A stretch of 64,000 nt of DNA from NCBI GenBank assembly GCA_900471525.1, contig UCEZ01000013.1, forward strand, positions 363,117 to 427,116, read 5' to 3'. Below the pieces are notes generated by a model. It was not told where the DNA came from, searched no databases, and saw only the letters and a list, made by a program, of their open reading frames with translations. The translations under genes and the position numbers were made by a program. This document shows, in pieces, positions 18,203-26,652 of this stretch. Position 1 is the first letter of the stretch. Every line of letters starts with the position of its first letter. The DNA is from Hyphomicrobiales bacterium (lineage in GTDB: Bacteria > Pseudomonadota > Alphaproteobacteria > Rhizobiales > Rhizobiaceae).

Positions 18203-19243
18203 TCAGGTCCGCCTGAGAGCGGAACCGATGCGTCTTCGGATCCGGTCCCAGAGGGCGACGAGGCCGTCCGGTTCGAGGATCAGAAACAGGATGATGAGCG
18301 CGCCAAGCACGATACGTTGTGTCATGTCGAGCACGCCCGAATCGAAGATGTCACCGAGCAGGAACGATCCCAGCCGTGACAGGACGAGCGGGAAGACCAC
18401 GATCAGCGCCGCACCGAAGAAGGCGCCCCGGGTAGAGGCGAGCCCACCGATGATGACGATGAACAGGATTTGGAACGAACGGTCGAGGTTGAAGCCCGCC
18501 GGCTCGACGGTGCGCAGATAGGCGAACGCCCAGAGCACGCCGGCAACGCCGACGATAAAGGAGGAAACCGCGAAGGCGAGCAGCTTGGTCTTGAGCACCG
18601 GCACGCCGATAATGCGTGCGGCCGTCTCGTTGTCACGAATGGCGATGAAATTGCGGCCTGTCTGGGAATTGACAAGGCGATGGACAAGGAACGTCAGGAC
18701 GGAGACTACCGTCAGCGCGAAATAGTATCGCCCGACAGCACCTTCGAAGACGAACCCGGCGACCGAAAGTGCCGGCGCGTCGATCACGCCCGATGCGGAA
18801 TCGTTGGAGAACCAGCTGAATTTGGTCAGCGCCCATTGCACGAAAAACTGTGCCGCCAGCGTCGAAACCGCGAGGTAGAACCCCTTGAGACGAAGACTTG
18901 GAAGGCCGAACACCAGTCCGATCGTCGCAGCCGCAAACCCGGCCAGCACGATGCTGCCGACCAGCGGCAAACCTTCGACCCTGAGATTGAAATTGAAAGC
19001 GGCAAAAGCGCCGACCGCCATGAAGGCAGCGCTGCCGAGCGATACCTGACCGGCATAGCCCGTCAGGATGTTGAGACCGAGACCGGCAAGGCTCAGCGCC
19101 AGGAACGGCAGCAGGATGGCTTCGAACAGGTAGCTCGTGCCGATCGCTGGAATGACCAGATAGGCAACGGCGAGAAGCAAAACCGACGTGATCCAGCGCG
19201 GAAAGGTAAAGTTAACCGGCATTGCCGAGGTGATCGTCGACAT
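18203..19243 (-). CDS. HAAT-type ABC transporter permease (LivM-like)
   Basis: The 346-residue permease has about ten hydrophobic segments and the LivM landmark NILTGYAGQVSLGSAAFMAVGAF near 60-82, followed by GRNFIAIRDNETAARIIGV in the cytoplasmic loop that contacts the ATPase. FIVGVAGVLWAFAY and GGLASTRGAFFGAA complete the family pattern. It is 3 bp from the LivH-like gene and in the same operon. It forms the membrane pore with that partner. Confidence 0.92.
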   Translation of the reverse strand: MSTITSAMPVNFTFPRWITSVLLLAVAYLVIPAIGTSYLFEAILLPFLALSLAGLGLNILTGYAGQVSLGSAAFMAVGAFAAFNFNLRVEGLPLVGSIVLAGFAAATIGLVFGLPSLRLKGFYLAVSTLAAQFFVQWALTKFSWFSNDSASGVIDAPALSVAGFVFEGAVGRYYFALTVVSVLTFLVHRLVNSQTGRNFIAIRDNETAARIIGVPVLKTKLLAFAVSSFIVGVAGVLWAFAYLRTVEPAGFNLDRSFQILFIVIIGGLASTRGAFFGAALIVVFPLVLSRLGSFLLGDIFDSGVLDMTQRIVLGALIILFLILEPDGLVALWDRIRRRIGSALRRT

Positions 19244-19246
19244 CGA

Positions 19247-20143
19247 TCAGACCCTTTCCACGAGTTTCTGGCCGAACAGGCCGGAGGGTCGGACAAGAAG
19301 GAATGCGAGCGCCACGACATAGGCAAACCAGCCTTCGATGCCGCCGCCAAAATATTCACCGATATAGACTTCGGCCAGTTTTTCCGATGCGCCGACCAGA
19401 AGACCGCCGACAATCGCGCCGAGGATCGAATCGAAGCCGCCAAGGACCAGTACCGGCAGGGCCTTCAGCACGATCAGCGACAGAGAGAACTGCACGCCGA
19501 CCCGCGCGCCCCAGAGAAGCCCGGCCACCAGCGCGACCAACCCGGCTGCCGCCCAGACCGTCGCCCAGATCCAGGGCAGCCGCAGGCCGACGGCGAGCGC
19601 TGCAAACTGGTCATCGGCGACCGCTCGGAAACCAAGTCCGATACGGGTGTAGCGAAAGAAGACGGATAGCAGCGCGACCAAGCCGCCGGCGACGACGGCC
19701 GCGAAGATATCGAACTGGCTGATGAAGACCCCTCCGACATCGAAAGGAATGTCCTCGATACCGAGATCGAGCCCATGCACCTGCGTTCCCCAGAGAAGTT
19801 GTGCCGCACCCTCGATCATATAGGAAAGGCCGAGTGTCGCCATGAACAGTGTGATCGGCGGCTTGTTGGTCAGTGGTCGCAGGACCGTCCGCTCGACGGC
19901 GATGCCAATGACGACCATGATCGCGAAGGTGATGGCGAAGGCGAGCGGGAAGGATAGACCGCGTTCGGTCAGGCTGACGAAAGTCAGCGCCGCGAACAGC
20001 AGCATCGCCCCTTGCGCGAAGTTCAGGACGCCCGATGTCTTGTAGATCAGCACGAAGCCGATCGCGACCAGTGAATACATGACGCCAGAGAGGAGGCCGC
20101 CGACAAGGACCTCGGTGAAGAACAGCCAGTCGAAATCGGCCAT
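19247..20143 (-). CDS. HAAT-type ABC transporter permease (LivH-like)
   Basis: A 298-residue permease with eight or so membrane segments. LLSGVMYSLVAIGFVLIYKTSGVLNFAQGAMLLFAAL (about 15-51) is the LivH hallmark, and GLGFRAVADDQFAALAVGLRL is the ATPase-contact loop. Its start codon overlaps the last base of the LivG-like gene, showing tight operon packing. It pairs with the LivM-like permease. Confidence 0.92.
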   Translation of the reverse strand: MADFDWLFFTEVLVGGLLSGVMYSLVAIGFVLIYKTSGVLNFAQGAMLLFAALTFVSLTERGLSFPLAFAITFAIMVVIGIAVERTVLRPLTNKPPITLFMATLGLSYMIEGAAQLLWGTQVHGLDLGIEDIPFDVGGVFISQFDIFAAVVAGGLVALLSVFFRYTRIGLGFRAVADDQFAALAVGLRLPWIWATVWAAAGLVALVAGLLWGARVGVQFSLSLIVLKALPVLVLGGFDSILGAIVGGLLVGASEKLAEVYIGEYFGGGIEGWFAYVVALAFLLVRPSGLFGQKLVERV

Positions 20144-21048
20144 CAGATGCCCTCCCCGTCTTCATTTTCGGGCGTAACACCCAGATAGGCATCGATGACC
20201 CGCTGGTCCCGCTGGATTTCATCGGGCGTGTCGTCGGCGATCTTGCGGCCGTAGTCCAGCACCGCGACACGATCGGACAGCCCCATGACCACGCCGATAT
20301 CATGCTCGATCAGCACGACCGTGGTGCCGAATTCATCCCGGGAGGCGCGCACGAAACCGGCCATTTCATTCTTCTCTGTCGCGGTCATGCCGGCCATCGG
20401 CTCGTCGAGCAGCAGGATGTCCGGTTCGGCGACCAGTGCGCGGGCGAGTTCGACCCGCTTTTGCAGACCATAGGGAAGCGTTCCGGCCAGCCGCTCGCCA
20501 ACATGCGAGAGATGAAGGAAGTCGAGGACCCGTTCTGCACGATTGCGCGCCTCGATCTCCTCAGTGCGGGATCGCCCAAGACCGACGATCTGTTCGACAA
20601 AACTCGAGCGCGTCTTGTGGGCGAGGCCCGCCGTAACATTGTCGAGAACGTTCAAACCCTTGAAGAGCGCCAGATTCTGGAATGTGCGGGCGATGCCGAG
20701 GCGAGCGAGCTTCTGCGTCGGCACTTGGGCATAGGCTCGTCCGGCAAGACGGACATGGCCGCGATCCGGGCGATAGACGCCGCTGATGACGTTGATCAAC
20801 GAACTCTTGCCAGCCCCGTTCGGGCCGATGATTGCGAGAATTTCGCCACGCCGCGCTACCAGATCGATGTCCTGCAAAGCAACGACGCCGCCGAACGACA
20901 AGGTTACGCCGACAAGAGCAAGGACGGCATCATTGGTAGCATCCCGTATGCCGTCCTCGCGAGGCGGAGGCAAATCTCGACCAGCCAGATGTTCCTGTAT
21001 GTCGGGCGGAAATGGCGCCGAACCAAGCGCTCCAAAAGCCAACGTCAT
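20143..21048 (-). CDS. HAAT-type ABC transporter ATP-binding protein (LivG-like)
   Basis: The LivG-type ATPase, about 301 residues, carries an N-terminal extension of about 40 residues before the usual LALVGVTLSFGGVVALQDIDL. Walker A is GPNGAGKSS, the signature is degenerate (LPYGLQKRVELARAL), Walker B is ILLLDEPMAGM and the switch is LIEHDIGVVMGL. ATG 21048 lies 11 bp after GAGGG; ATGs at 21057 and 21084 are alternatives, so the start is uncertain. It follows sfnG by 147 bp on the same strand. Confidence 0.88.
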   Translation of the reverse strand: MTLAFGALGSAPFPPDIQEHLAGRDLPPPREDGIRDATNDAVLALVGVTLSFGGVVALQDIDLVARRGEILAIIGPNGAGKSSLINVISGVYRPDRGHVRLAGRAYAQVPTQKLARLGIARTFQNLALFKGLNVLDNVTAGLAHKTRSSFVEQIVGLGRSRTEEIEARNRAERVLDFLHLSHVGERLAGTLPYGLQKRVELARALVAEPDILLLDEPMAGMTATEKNEMAGFVRASRDEFGTTVVLIEHDIGVVMGLSDRVAVLDYGRKIADDTPDEIQRDQRVIDAYLGVTPENEDGEGI

Positions 21049-21194
21049 TGCGTGCATGTCCCTCTTTCCAGCAGCGCATCGCAACCGACCGACTGTCTGG
21101 CGTACAAGATCCCTCCCGCAGGATCACGATGGACCCTGCGGCTGCGTCATTCCGGATGGCGGCCGGTTTCCCGGTCGCCGATGTCGTGGATGTG

Positions 21195-22298
21195 CTATTC
21201 CGCGGCGACGGCCGTTGCGGTTTCGGCTTCTTCGATCGCCCGCACCAGCGGAATGACATGGCGGCCGAAGTACTCGACCTCTTCCTGGAAATGCAGGAAA
21301 CCCAGGAGGATGAGGTCGGCGCCTGCGCGCTTGAGGTCGACGATCCGTTCTGCCACCTGCTCCGGCGTGCCGATCAGGTTGGAGCGGAAACCGTCATTGT
21401 ACTGGACCAGATCCTCGAAGGAAGACTTCGCCCAGTTGCCCTCGCCTTCCGGCGATGATTTTCCAGCGTTCTTGACCTCGTGGCCAAAGGCATTCACCGC
21501 TTCCGGATTGGCCTTCTCGATGATCTCGGCCAGAACGGCCTTTGCCTCTTCCTCTGTCTCGCGAACGATCGCAAAGGCATTAACGCCGACACGCACCGAA
21601 TGACCGTTAGCCTTCGCCTTGCCCTGGATGTCGTTGACCTGCTTGCGGATTTCTTCCGGCGTATTGCCGTTGGTGAAGTACCAGTCGGACACGCGCGATG
21701 CCATGTCACGCGCCGCGCGCGACGAGCCGCCCTGAAAGATTTCCGGCTGGGGATCGATCGGCTTCGGCTTCAGCGAATAATTGTTAAAGCGGTAGAAATC
21801 GCCGTTGAAGCTGAAATTGTCCTCGGTCCAGATGCCGCGCAGCGCACGGATGAATTCTTCCGACCGGCGGTAGCGCTCGTCGTGATCGAGCCAATGCTCG
21901 CCGATTGCATGAAACTCGCCGCGGAACCAGCCGCTGACGACGTTGACGGCGACACGGCCGTTGGAGAGGTGGTTGATCGTGGCGATCTGCTTGGCCGCAA
22001 GCGCCGGGTTCCACGGACCTGGGAGAATGGCGGCAATGACTTTCAGTGTCGTGGTCGATTCCAGGAGCGCATGGCTGAAGGACACGGATTCATGCTGGAA
22101 TTCCGCGCCATAGCCCGCCGTGAACCGGATCTGACTCAGCGCATAATCAAAGCCGCTCGCTTCCGCGATCTGCGCCAGCTTGCGATTGTATTCGATCGTC
22201 CAGCTCGTGCGCTGCTCGATGTTCGAGATGACCAGCCCACCCGATACATTGGGAACCCAATAGGCGAATTTGACCGGATCTCTGTTGACGTAAGACAT
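21195..22298 (-). CDS. sfnG: Dimethylsulfone monooxygenase, FMNH2-dependent
   Basis: A 367-residue bacterial luciferase-like monooxygenase. It closely resembles Pseudomonas SfnG as I remember it along its whole length, for example FAYWVPNVSGGL near the start, RFTAGYGAEFQHESVSFSHALL, SGWFRGEFHAIGEHW and GSSRAARDMASRVSDWYFTNG. SfnG converts dimethylsulfone with FMNH2 and O2 to methanesulfinate. ATG 22298 has GAGGGAGA 7 bp upstream. It lies 23 bp behind the FMN reductase msuE, which would supply FMNH2, and ahead of the importer genes and sfnB. Confidence in the family is high; substrate breadth is unknown. Confidence 0.94.
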   Translation of the reverse strand: MSYVNRDPVKFAYWVPNVSGGLVISNIEQRTSWTIEYNRKLAQIAEASGFDYALSQIRFTAGYGAEFQHESVSFSHALLESTTTLKVIAAILPGPWNPALAAKQIATINHLSNGRVAVNVVSGWFRGEFHAIGEHWLDHDERYRRSEEFIRALRGIWTEDNFSFNGDFYRFNNYSLKPKPIDPQPEIFQGGSSRAARDMASRVSDWYFTNGNTPEEIRKQVNDIQGKAKANGHSVRVGVNAFAIVRETEEEAKAVLAEIIEKANPEAVNAFGHEVKNAGKSSPEGEGNWAKSSFEDLVQYNDGFRSNLIGTPEQVAERIVDLKRAGADLILLGFLHFQEEVEYFGRHVIPLVRAIEEAETATAVAAE

Positions 22299-22321
22299 TG
22301 TAATCTCCCTCTTCAATGAAG

Positions 22322-22909
22322 CTATGCGTTCGCGGCAACGCGGGCCGGACGATGGCTGGAAACACCTGCGGTCGCGTTTGCATCTGCGGCAGGCAGGACC
22401 TGCGCAAGTTCCGAAACGGCGCGCTCGATACGGTCACGTACGGCTTGGCTCGCGATGCCGTAGTCGGAGAAATCGGCCTCGGTGGCGTAGACTGCCGTCG
22501 GTAGCGTCAATGCGTTGAAGAACCCGAACAGCGGCCGCAGCTGATGCTCGGTCATCAGACCGTGAAGCGGCGTACCGCCGGTGGCCGCCAGGATGACGCG
22601 TTTGCCAGTCAGCGCGCGATAATCGACCAGATCGAAAAGGTGCTTGAGAGCGCCCGTGTAAGACGCCCGATAGACCGGCGAGCCCACGACGAGAACGTCG
22701 GCTGCCTCGACCGCATCGATGATCGCCCTGCCCTCAGCGTCCAGTTGGTCGGAGCGAAGCGCGCGGAACAGTACGGGTGCTGCATCGACCAGTTCGATGA
22801 CATGACCTCCGGCCCTCAACCGATCCCTTGCGGTGGAAACAATTGTCTCCACCAGCGAGGCCGTTCGCGACGGCCGCTTCACATTGCCAGACAGACCGAT
22901 GATGTTCAT
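22322..22909 (-). CDS. msuE: NAD(P)H-dependent FMN reductase, MsuE family
   Basis: A 195-residue flavodoxin-like reductase supplying FMNH2 to the neighbouring monooxygenases. IIGLSGNVKRPSRTASLVETI (2-22) is the FMN phosphate loop, and VLVVGSPVYRASYTGALKHLFDLVDY (about 72-97) is the family signature. ATG 22909 follows GGAGCGAG. It is the first gene of the operon continuing through sfnG, the HAAT importer and sfnB; a TCTAT-N7-ATAGA dyad lies 31 bp upstream of the start. The C-terminal tail after residue 170 is Ala-rich and probably disordered. Confidence 0.9.
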   Translation of the reverse strand: MNIIGLSGNVKRPSRTASLVETIVSTARDRLRAGGHVIELVDAAPVLFRALRSDQLDAEGRAIIDAVEAADVLVVGSPVYRASYTGALKHLFDLVDYRALTGKRVILAATGGTPLHGLMTEHQLRPLFGFFNALTLPTAVYATEADFSDYGIASQAVRDRIERAVSELAQVLPAADANATAGVSSHRPARVAANA

Positions 22910-22939
22910 GCACTCGCTCCGATTTAATTATCACATATA

Positions 22940-22958
22940 TTCTATGGTTTTTATAGAT
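22940..22958. promoter_or_regulatory. Sulfur-island dyad, copy 1 (upstream of msuE-sfnG operon)
   Basis: TTCTAT at 22940-22945, 7 bp spacer, ATAGAT at 22953-22958. The inner arms TCTAT and ATAGA are perfectly complementary. It lies 31-49 bp upstream of msuE in an AT-rich stretch unlike the GC-rich surroundings. The same arms and spacing recur at 28571 and 29511. TAT-N7-ATA also fits the T-N11-A core bound by LysR-type regulators such as CysB/Cbl. The rest of 22910-23104 shows no gene. Confidence 0.6.
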
Positions 22959-23104
22959 TTTGAAGACCAGCAATTGCTAATAATCACCCGGATTGGAGAA
23001 AGCAAATTCGGACGCAGGCTGGAGGGAAGAGAAAAATACCCGCTCGGCCCGGCAAACCGGGAGCAGAAGATCACCGGCTTACTTTGGCGCTGGAGCCGCA
23101 CGGC

Positions 23105-24034
23105 TCATTCGCTGGTCTGGACGGGCTCACGGCTTGCGCTGATCGCGGCGATATGTTCCGGGCCAATACCGCAGCATCCGCCGACAACCGTCGCCCCCTG
23201 TTCCACCCAGCGATGAACCCATTTCAGGTAGTTCGCCGGATCGAGATCCGACCTGATTTCGGATATGCCCGCATAGGGTTCGTCGGAGGGAGGCTCCGGC
23301 AGGAAAGCATTGGCATAGACACCCAGGGCGATCGACGAATTGCGTGTGCCGTCGATGACGCGACGCGCAGCAATGATGGCTTCGCTCATCACCTCCGGTT
23401 GGCTGCAATTGAAAAAAATCCCGCTTGCGCCCGCCTTGAGGGTGATGGTGACCGCTTCAGCGACCGCTTCGCCTGAACGAAGCTCCGGCGGACCGATCCG
23501 TCCGTCTTCATCCTTCAACGTGTAGGAGACGTAAACCGGAAGTCCCGTTTCCCGCACCGCCTTAAGCGTGGTCAGCGCTTCGACCGTCGAGCTCTGCGTT
23601 TCGATCAACCAGAGATCGACATGCGGTGCGAGACCAGCAACAAGGCTTTCCAGAATGCGCGGCGCCTTTTCCGCAATGAAATTGCCAGGCCGGTAACTTT
23701 CGAAGAGCGGCGGAAGAGAGCCGGCGACCAGCACCTTGTGCGGTGCACTGTCAGCCACGTCTCTGGCAATTCGCCCTGCGCGATCGGCAAGCGTCCGGCC
23801 TTCCGCCTCGAAGCGCTGTTCGCCGATCATATGCGGCACGAGCCCGTAGGAATTGGTGGTGATGATTTCGGCGCCGCTTTCCACATAGGCCGCGTGCGCC
23901 CGCGTTACGAATTCCGGCGCTTCGATCAATGACAGGGCTGACCACTCCGGCAGGCGGAACGGTGCGCCAAGACGTTCGAGCAAGCGGCCCATGCCACCAT
24001 CCAGAACGGTGAAACTCTTATGTGTATTGGTCAT
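23105..24034 (-). CDS. mmuM: Homocysteine S-methyltransferase family protein (MmuM-like)
   Basis: The 309-residue enzyme has the zinc-dependent homocysteine methyltransferase barrel. FTVLDGGMGRLLERLG opens the domain, TTNSYG follows at about 60, GIFFNCSQPE supplies the first zinc Cys (about 205) and VVGGCCGIGPEHI (about 289) the two others, so all three ligands are present. MmuM transfers a methyl group from S-methylmethionine (or SAM) to homocysteine, giving methionine. ATG 24034 follows GGAGGAC. It is the third gene after a binding protein and permease of the polar amino acid class, suggesting these import S-methylmethionine or another methylated sulfur compound. That pairing is inference. 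Confidence 0.87.
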   Translation of the reverse strand: MTNTHKSFTVLDGGMGRLLERLGAPFRLPEWSALSLIEAPEFVTRAHAAYVESGAEIITTNSYGLVPHMIGEQRFEAEGRTLADRAGRIARDVADSAPHKVLVAGSLPPLFESYRPGNFIAEKAPRILESLVAGLAPHVDLWLIETQSSTVEALTTLKAVRETGLPVYVSYTLKDEDGRIGPPELRSGEAVAEAVTITLKAGASGIFFNCSQPEVMSEAIIAARRVIDGTRNSSIALGVYANAFLPEPPSDEPYAGISEIRSDLDPANYLKWVHRWVEQGATVVGGCCGIGPEHIAAISASREPVQTSE

Positions 24035-24044
24035 TTGTCCTCCG

Positions 24045-24899
24045 TCACGCGCCTCTGGCGGCGTGGCCACGTCCGAATTTGATTTCAAGCTGATGCTGCA
24101 CGAGTTCAAGCACGATCGAGAGCATCCAGTAGATAACCGCCGCCGTCAGCAGCATTTCCATATAGTGATAGGTGGCACGGCCATAAGATTGCGCAAGAAA
24201 GTTCAACTCCCAAAGGCCCATGATCGATACCAGCGAGGAATCCTTCAGCATGGAGATGAATTGCGCACCCGCCGGCGGTATGATGACGCGCATGGCTTGG
24301 GGCGCGACAATCTTCCAGGCAATCACCGTCTTCGACAGACCGAGCGCCATCGCCGCTTCCCGTTGTCCAGGCGGTACGGACGAAATACCTGCGCGGATTG
24401 TCTCAGCGAGATAGGCGGCGTAGTTGAGCGATAACGCGAGTATGCCCGAGGTGAAACCGGACAGGATGATCCCGAACTGTGGCAGCGCCAGATAGATCAG
24501 AAGCACCTGCACCAGCAACGGCGTGCCGCGAAAGAAGGAGGCGTAAAACGTCGCAACCCCGAATGCAACCGGGTTTGACGACAGGCGCCCAAGCGCTGTC
24601 AGCACTGCCATGAGCATGGCAAAGACCATCGAAACGGCCGTCACCAGCAGCGTCAGCACGACCCCCTGGACAAAGCCATCAGGCGACAGGTGCAAACCGA
24701 GCATGAACGGCAACTTCTGACCGATCAGCCCGAAATCGAGCCCGAAATTGCCAAGCGCGCCACCAAGCAAGACAAGCAGCGCCGCCCACGTCAGCCACAC
24801 CTTCTTGCGGAAGTCAGCAATGCTCGACTTGAAGGGCGGCAGAGTCACCGCCGCTCCCAGGCTCTCCGCAGCCCCGGCGGAACCGGTTTCACTCGGCAT
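24045..24899 (-). CDS. Polar amino acid-type ABC transporter permease
   Basis: A 284-residue permease with a cytoplasmic N-terminus of about 32 residues and five or six helices. The HisM/GlnP-type motif is seen in SVPPGQREAAMALGLSKTVIAWKIVAPQAMRVIIPPAGAQFISMLKDSSLVS. It overlaps the binding-protein gene by 11 bp and ends 10 bp before mmuM, so the three form one operon. No ATP-binding partner is encoded in the cluster; it must come from elsewhere or be shared. A sulfur-containing amino acid substrate is likely from context. Confidence 0.88.
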   Translation of the reverse strand: MPSETGSAGAAESLGAAVTLPPFKSSIADFRKKVWLTWAALLVLLGGALGNFGLDFGLIGQKLPFMLGLHLSPDGFVQGVVLTLLVTAVSMVFAMLMAVLTALGRLSSNPVAFGVATFYASFFRGTPLLVQVLLIYLALPQFGIILSGFTSGILALSLNYAAYLAETIRAGISSVPPGQREAAMALGLSKTVIAWKIVAPQAMRVIIPPAGAQFISMLKDSSLVSIMGLWELNFLAQSYGRATYHYMEMLLTAAVIYWMLSIVLELVQHQLEIKFGRGHAARGA

Positions 24900-25716
24900 A
24901 TTTCGTGATGTCCACGTGGAACCACTTTTCGGATATCTTGGCTAGCGTTCCGTCGGCCTTGAGTTCGGTGATCACCCGCTTGACCTCGGCATCCCATTCC
25001 GGATCGCCCTTGTCGGTCACCACGGCGTTGGGCTCGGCAAAGAGCGGATCACCCAGAACCTTCAGTTTCTGAGTGGCGTCTATCTGGCCCTGCGCCGTGC
25101 CGAGCGAGGCGACGATTGCATCGAGGCGCACACCGGCACCGAGGGCGAGGTTCTGAAAGTTTACGGTCTCGTCACCCGGTACCGCCTGTACGTCGCTGAA
25201 AGGGAACGCAATTGCCGGCTTGCCCGGAATGACGAAGTTGCGGTTGATATACGCCTCGTAGGATGATCCCGTACCGACGCCGACGCGTTTTCCGGAGATG
25301 TCGGCGATCGACTTGATGGTCTGTTCGTCCTTGTTGACGACCAGAACCGCCGGAACGCTGTAGTAGATCACCGGAAAATTCACGACCTTCGCCCGCTCTT
25401 CGGTCGGCGTTGCCGACGAAATCGCGACGTCCCAGCGCCCCGCCCACTTGCCGCTGATGATGGTTTCCCAGCCCGGCGTCTCCAGCTTCAGCTTGACGCC
25501 CAGCTTGTCGGCAAAAGCCTTTGCCACATCGACGTCGAAACCATCGAGTTCGTTCTTGTCGTTGATAAAGCCAAATGGAGGGTAGTCGTTGACGACCACA
25601 TCGACGACGACGCCGTTGTCACGCACGCGGTCCAGTGTTTCGCCGGCAAGCGCGGTTGTGGCCGAAAGGCCAGCGATCAAGATGCCGAGTTTCAGTGCAT
25701 ATCCCAGTCTGCGCAT
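24889..25716 (-). CDS. Polar amino acid-type ABC transporter substrate-binding protein
   Basis: This 275-residue SBP family 3 protein has a Sec signal at residues 1-24 (cleavage after LAGE region). Typical ligand-pocket segments are NDYPPFGFINDKNELDGFDVDVAKAFADKLGV (about 43-74), DVAISSATPTEERAKVVNFP and KRVGVGTGSSYEAYINRNF. ATG 25716 is preceded by GGAGATT. It heads the operon SBP-permease-mmuM; the upstream region 25717-25910 carries nested AT-rich palindromes. Methionine, S-methylmethionine or cystine are candidate ligands. Confidence 0.87.
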   Translation of the reverse strand: MRRLGYALKLGILIAGLSATTALAGETLDRVRDNGVVVDVVVNDYPPFGFINDKNELDGFDVDVAKAFADKLGVKLKLETPGWETIISGKWAGRWDVAISSATPTEERAKVVNFPVIYYSVPAVLVVNKDEQTIKSIADISGKRVGVGTGSSYEAYINRNFVIPGKPAIAFPFSDVQAVPGDETVNFQNLALGAGVRLDAIVASLGTAQGQIDATQKLKVLGDPLFAEPNAVVTDKGDPEWDAEVKRVITELKADGTLAKISEKWFHVDITKYAE

Positions 25717-25811
25717 TATCCGTCAATCTCCATCAGGCTCAAGACACCCCGCTCCATCAGCGCGGTGCCATGAAGTGATAAGTATGACAATAAGCCATTA
25801 AAAGAATGGAT

Positions 25812-25837
25812 TTTCTAGAATATTCAGAAATTCTGAA
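25812..25837. promoter_or_regulatory. Nested palindromes upstream of the binding protein-permease-mmuM operon
   Basis: TTTCTAGAATATTCAGAAA at 25812-25830 has TTTCT and AGAAA arms; TTCAGAA-A-TTCTGAA at 25823-25837 is a perfect 15-bp palindrome overlapping it. The half-site TTCTA resembles the TCTAT arms of the sulfur-island dyads but the spacing differs, so I do not count it as a copy. The site lies about 100 bp upstream of the SBP start. Confidence 0.4.
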
Positions 25838-25910
25838 AAAACCACCTGTGAGGCGCCATTTGGAAAAGAGCCGGCTTTATTTTCGGAGCGTTTCCTCCCG
25901 GCTCCGGCTG

Positions 25911-26648
25911 TCAGGACGGCTGGAGGGATGCAGTGAGCGAGGTGAGTAGCTGTCTTTTCACGGCCTCGAAAGACACGGACGCACGATCTCGTTTCTTTGG
26001 CAGGCCGATCTTGACTTCATCGAGAATACGACCCGGCCATGGCCGCATGACGATGATACGGTCCGCAAGAACAAGGGCTTCATCGATATCGTGCGTGACG
26101 AGAATGAGCGTCGGGCGAGTTTCCGACCAGATGTCGAGCAGATGGTCCTGCAGATCGGCCCGCGTGAAGGCATCCAGAGCCGAGAAAGGCTCATCCAGAA
26201 GCAGCACCTCCGGCCGGGTGACCAGTGCGCGGGCGATCGCCACCCTTTGGGCCTGGCCGCCGGACAATTCCTTCGGCCAACGGTGACCAAGTTTCCCCAG
26301 CCCGACCTTTTTCAATGCAGCGTCGACCTGTTGACGGCGATCGTCTCCGTCGAGTTCGGCAAGGCCGAAGCCGACATTATTTGCGACCGTCAGCCAAGGC
26401 AGAAGACGTGGTTCCTGAAAGATAAGATTGATCAGCGGATGCGGCTGGCTGACAGGCTCGCCGTTCAGCTCGACCGTTCCGCGCGTGGGCGTTTCGAGAC
26501 CGCTGATCAACCGCAACAGCGTACTCTTGCCACAGCCCGACCCGCCGATCACGGCGACGATTTCGCCTCGAGCCAGATCGAGCGAGAAGCCTTCGAGCGC
26601 GCGCACACCGTTTGAGTAGGTTTTTCCCAGATTTCTCAGCGTCAGCAT
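25911..26648 (-). CDS. ssuB: Aliphatic sulfonate ABC transporter ATP-binding protein
   Basis: A 245-residue SsuB/TauB-type ATPase. Walker A GGSGCGKST is near 35-43, the Q-loop reads LIFQEPRLLPW, the signature ELSGGQAQRVAIARAL, Walker B LLLDEPFSALD and the switch THDIDEAL. Last gene of ssuA-ssuC-ssuB; 4 bp behind ssuC. No ssuD alkanesulfonate monooxygenase lies in this operon, so imported sulfonates may be handled by other flavin enzymes. Taurine or other sulfonates are equally possible. Confidence 0.9.
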   Translation of the reverse strand: MLTLRNLGKTYSNGVRALEGFSLDLARGEIVAVIGGSGCGKSTLLRLISGLETPTRGTVELNGEPVSQPHPLINLIFQEPRLLPWLTVANNVGFGLAELDGDDRRQQVDAALKKVGLGKLGHRWPKELSGGQAQRVAIARALVTRPEVLLLDEPFSALDAFTRADLQDHLLDIWSETRPTLILVTHDIDEALVLADRIIVMRPWPGRILDEVKIGLPKKRDRASVSFEAVKRQLLTSLTASLQPS

Positions 26649-26652
26649 CGGC

